A stretch of 64,000 bases of DNA from Drosophila persimilis (taxonomy: Eukaryota > Arthropoda > Insecta > Diptera > Drosophilidae): the NCBI RefSeq assembly GCF_003286085.1, contig NW_020825408.1, forward strand, positions 1 to 64,000. The letters are read 5' to 3'. The notes under the pieces are model-generated. The model did no database searches and was not told the DNA's origin. It saw only the letters and a program-made list of their open reading frames with translations. The position numbers and the translations under genes are program-made. Shown one piece after another: positions 62,661 through 64,000 of this stretch. The stretch's first letter is position 1. Every line of letters starts with the position of its first letter.

Positions 62661-64000
62661 GGTAATTGCGATGTAAGCGTTTTAAGTATAAACGAAGTCC
62701 GGGATGTGTTGCCGTAGCGGAGACTAGTTGCGTAGAGTGTGTTCTCACAGACGAGTCGGTCGCTGCAGACTGTGGATGACCACCGGAACTAGTGTTGGGA
62801 ACCACTGGGAGAGGCTGTGCAGTGCTCTGAGTAGGAAGTGGGGTCCTAGCGTAGAGTTGCGTAGGTGTAGCCCGGCCAGACGAGTCGCTCGTTGTATACT
62901 GCTAGGAGTTATCGGAACGAGCGCCATGGAAGGCTGCGTGAGGGTGTGTAGCCACCTGAGCAGGAGATGGGAAGTGGACAAAAGTCCGGGCACTGCCGAA
63001 GATTGTGACTGTCGCTACAGTGCGGGCAGCGAGTGTGCTCGGCATCCGCAGTCTTGGCGTGGAAACTGTTGCCCTTGTATGTTACGTTGCCAACTGACTT
63101 CTTCGGGGGCCTTTGGTTGACGGACTGCGGCACAGGTATCCGCGTCGTGGAGTGGCCTCGATTTTCGAACACATCGATGCTGACGAGACGGTCGTTGAGA
63201 AATGATTGCAGCTGAGAAAATGTGGCAAGTTCGGCAGAGCTACCGAGATGGAGCTTCCAAGCTTGCAGTGTCGTGCTTGATAGTCTGGAAGTGAGATGAT
63301 GAGCCATCCAATGCTGAACATCTAGGTTCTTGAAAGCATTCAGACAAACCGTCGCAACATTAAGCATATGTTTTATATCAGCAGACTGCTCCTTTGTCAA
63401 CTGTGGCAAGTGATACAAACCGTTCATATGGTACATAAACTGCAGCCGGCCAATCCACAAACTTGCCTGTAAATGTCGGTACAGGTAGCTTGGGCAATTG
63501 CACTGATGATACAGATGGATTTGAGGGCTCTGGAATCTGCTGTACCGGTGGTGCTCTTGTACATACATTTTCGTAGCCCTCTGATATGATGCTGAATGCC
63601 GTTGTATAGTCCTCATCAAAGCGAAAGGACACTGCCCTGGTCACAATCAACAATCCACTCATGGGCCGCAAAAAATGTTGTGAAATCCTCGATACGAGAT
63701 TTCAATGTTGAGCAGAAAATGCACTGCGGAATCTTTGCGTTTAATAATGTACAACACGATATAGAAAATTCGAGATTTATTCATTTGGACTTCAATCAAC
63801 TTAAACTTTAATCGTAATCGCGTATAGGTTGCAATTTAATGGGTAATACGGGTTTAAGCGCGGCCGGCTGCAACTGCTTGATTGTCGCTGTGATTTCGTC
63901 GACACTCAAACGAAGAAGGTTCTTGGTGATCGGAGACGAGGATAGCCGCCCTAGCATGAAACGAAGCCGTTCTCCGAGTGGGCAATCGCAGTTAGAGAGC
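62661..64000 (-). pseudogene. BEL/Pao element C, gag
   Basis: The minus strand from the window edge encodes a BEL Gag. Near 63930-63840 a frame gives a helical N-terminal region. Frame 63671-63378 has QLPKLPVPTFTGKFVDWPA, the core signature of BEL gag. Frame 63619-62909 continues with MLNVATVCLNAFKNLDVQHW, the capsid-like block TLQAWKLHLGSSAELATF and the knuckle CPHCSDSHNLRQC. Shifts near 63450 and 62960 break it. A 130 bp imperfect duplication (about 62749 and 62879) is followed by a joint where the protease active site is lost. The gag start and LTR lie outside the window. Confidence 0.8.

Overview
The window is a block of nested, mostly dead transposable elements and reads as Drosophila heterochromatin. 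No convincing host gene, tRNA or rRNA gene was found. Nine copies of a roughly 1.1 kb Helitron/Helentron-like non-autonomous repeat of the DINE-1/ISY/SGM type, together with several Ty3/gypsy, BEL/Pao and non-LTR elements, suggest a fly of the obscura group (pseudoobscura/miranda/subobscura lineage). That placement rests on recalled family features, not on a search.

Layout. 1-17449: an env-bearing Ty3/gypsy element (here 'gypsy A', copy 1, plus strand) broken by three ISY-like insertions and by a CR1-clade LINE (4784-14640, minus strand). The CR1 element was itself broken by a BEL/Pao element (5153-10629, plus strand) whose two LTRs differ at one site in 399 bp. Target-site duplications support each step. 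17450-23860: a second BEL family ('BEL B') interrupted by a complete-looking Ty3/gypsy element ('gypsy B', 18000-22920) with an uninterrupted 1305-codon gag-pol frame and 289 bp LTRs. 23861-32928: two tandem units, exactly 5040 bp apart at their LTR starts, each built of a BEL B LTR segment, a reverse gag fragment, a 35 bp minisatellite, a decayed BEL gag, a 60 bp in-frame repeat and a decayed BEL pol (the second unit is cut off in pol).

32929-36036: sequence I cannot assign to any mobile element, including a coding-like coiled-coil segment and a 312 bp tandem duplication that also looks coding. 36070-39782: a Jockey-clade LINE (gag-like ORF1 and the endonuclease part of ORF2) split by an ISY-like copy. 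39783-42678: a cluster of three ISY-like copies. 42991-48060: a decayed Ty3/gypsy element whose gag begins with a RING-H2 finger. 48060-52796: gene-poor sequence, two ISY-like copies, a LINE reverse-transcriptase fragment and a GA-rich tract.

53071-57372: gypsy A copy 2 on the minus strand, with LTR, env, integrase, RNase H and part of RT. 57375-59400: the integrase end of another Ty3/gypsy element followed by a GC-rich tandem array. 59724-62033: pieces of a further Ty3/gypsy element in both orientations, joined at a perfect 55 bp-arm palindrome. 62034-64000: a third BEL/Pao family on the minus strand.

The genes here are self-propagation genes (gag, protease, RT, RNase H, integrase, env, endonuclease). 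Only gypsy B looks able to make all of its own proteins. BEL A looks like a recently moved but internally deleted passenger. I found no clear novel cellular system. The most unusual items are the RING-finger gag, the unidentified 33.8-35.1 kb region, the 60 bp repeat shared by two unrelated retroelements, and the foldback palindrome.
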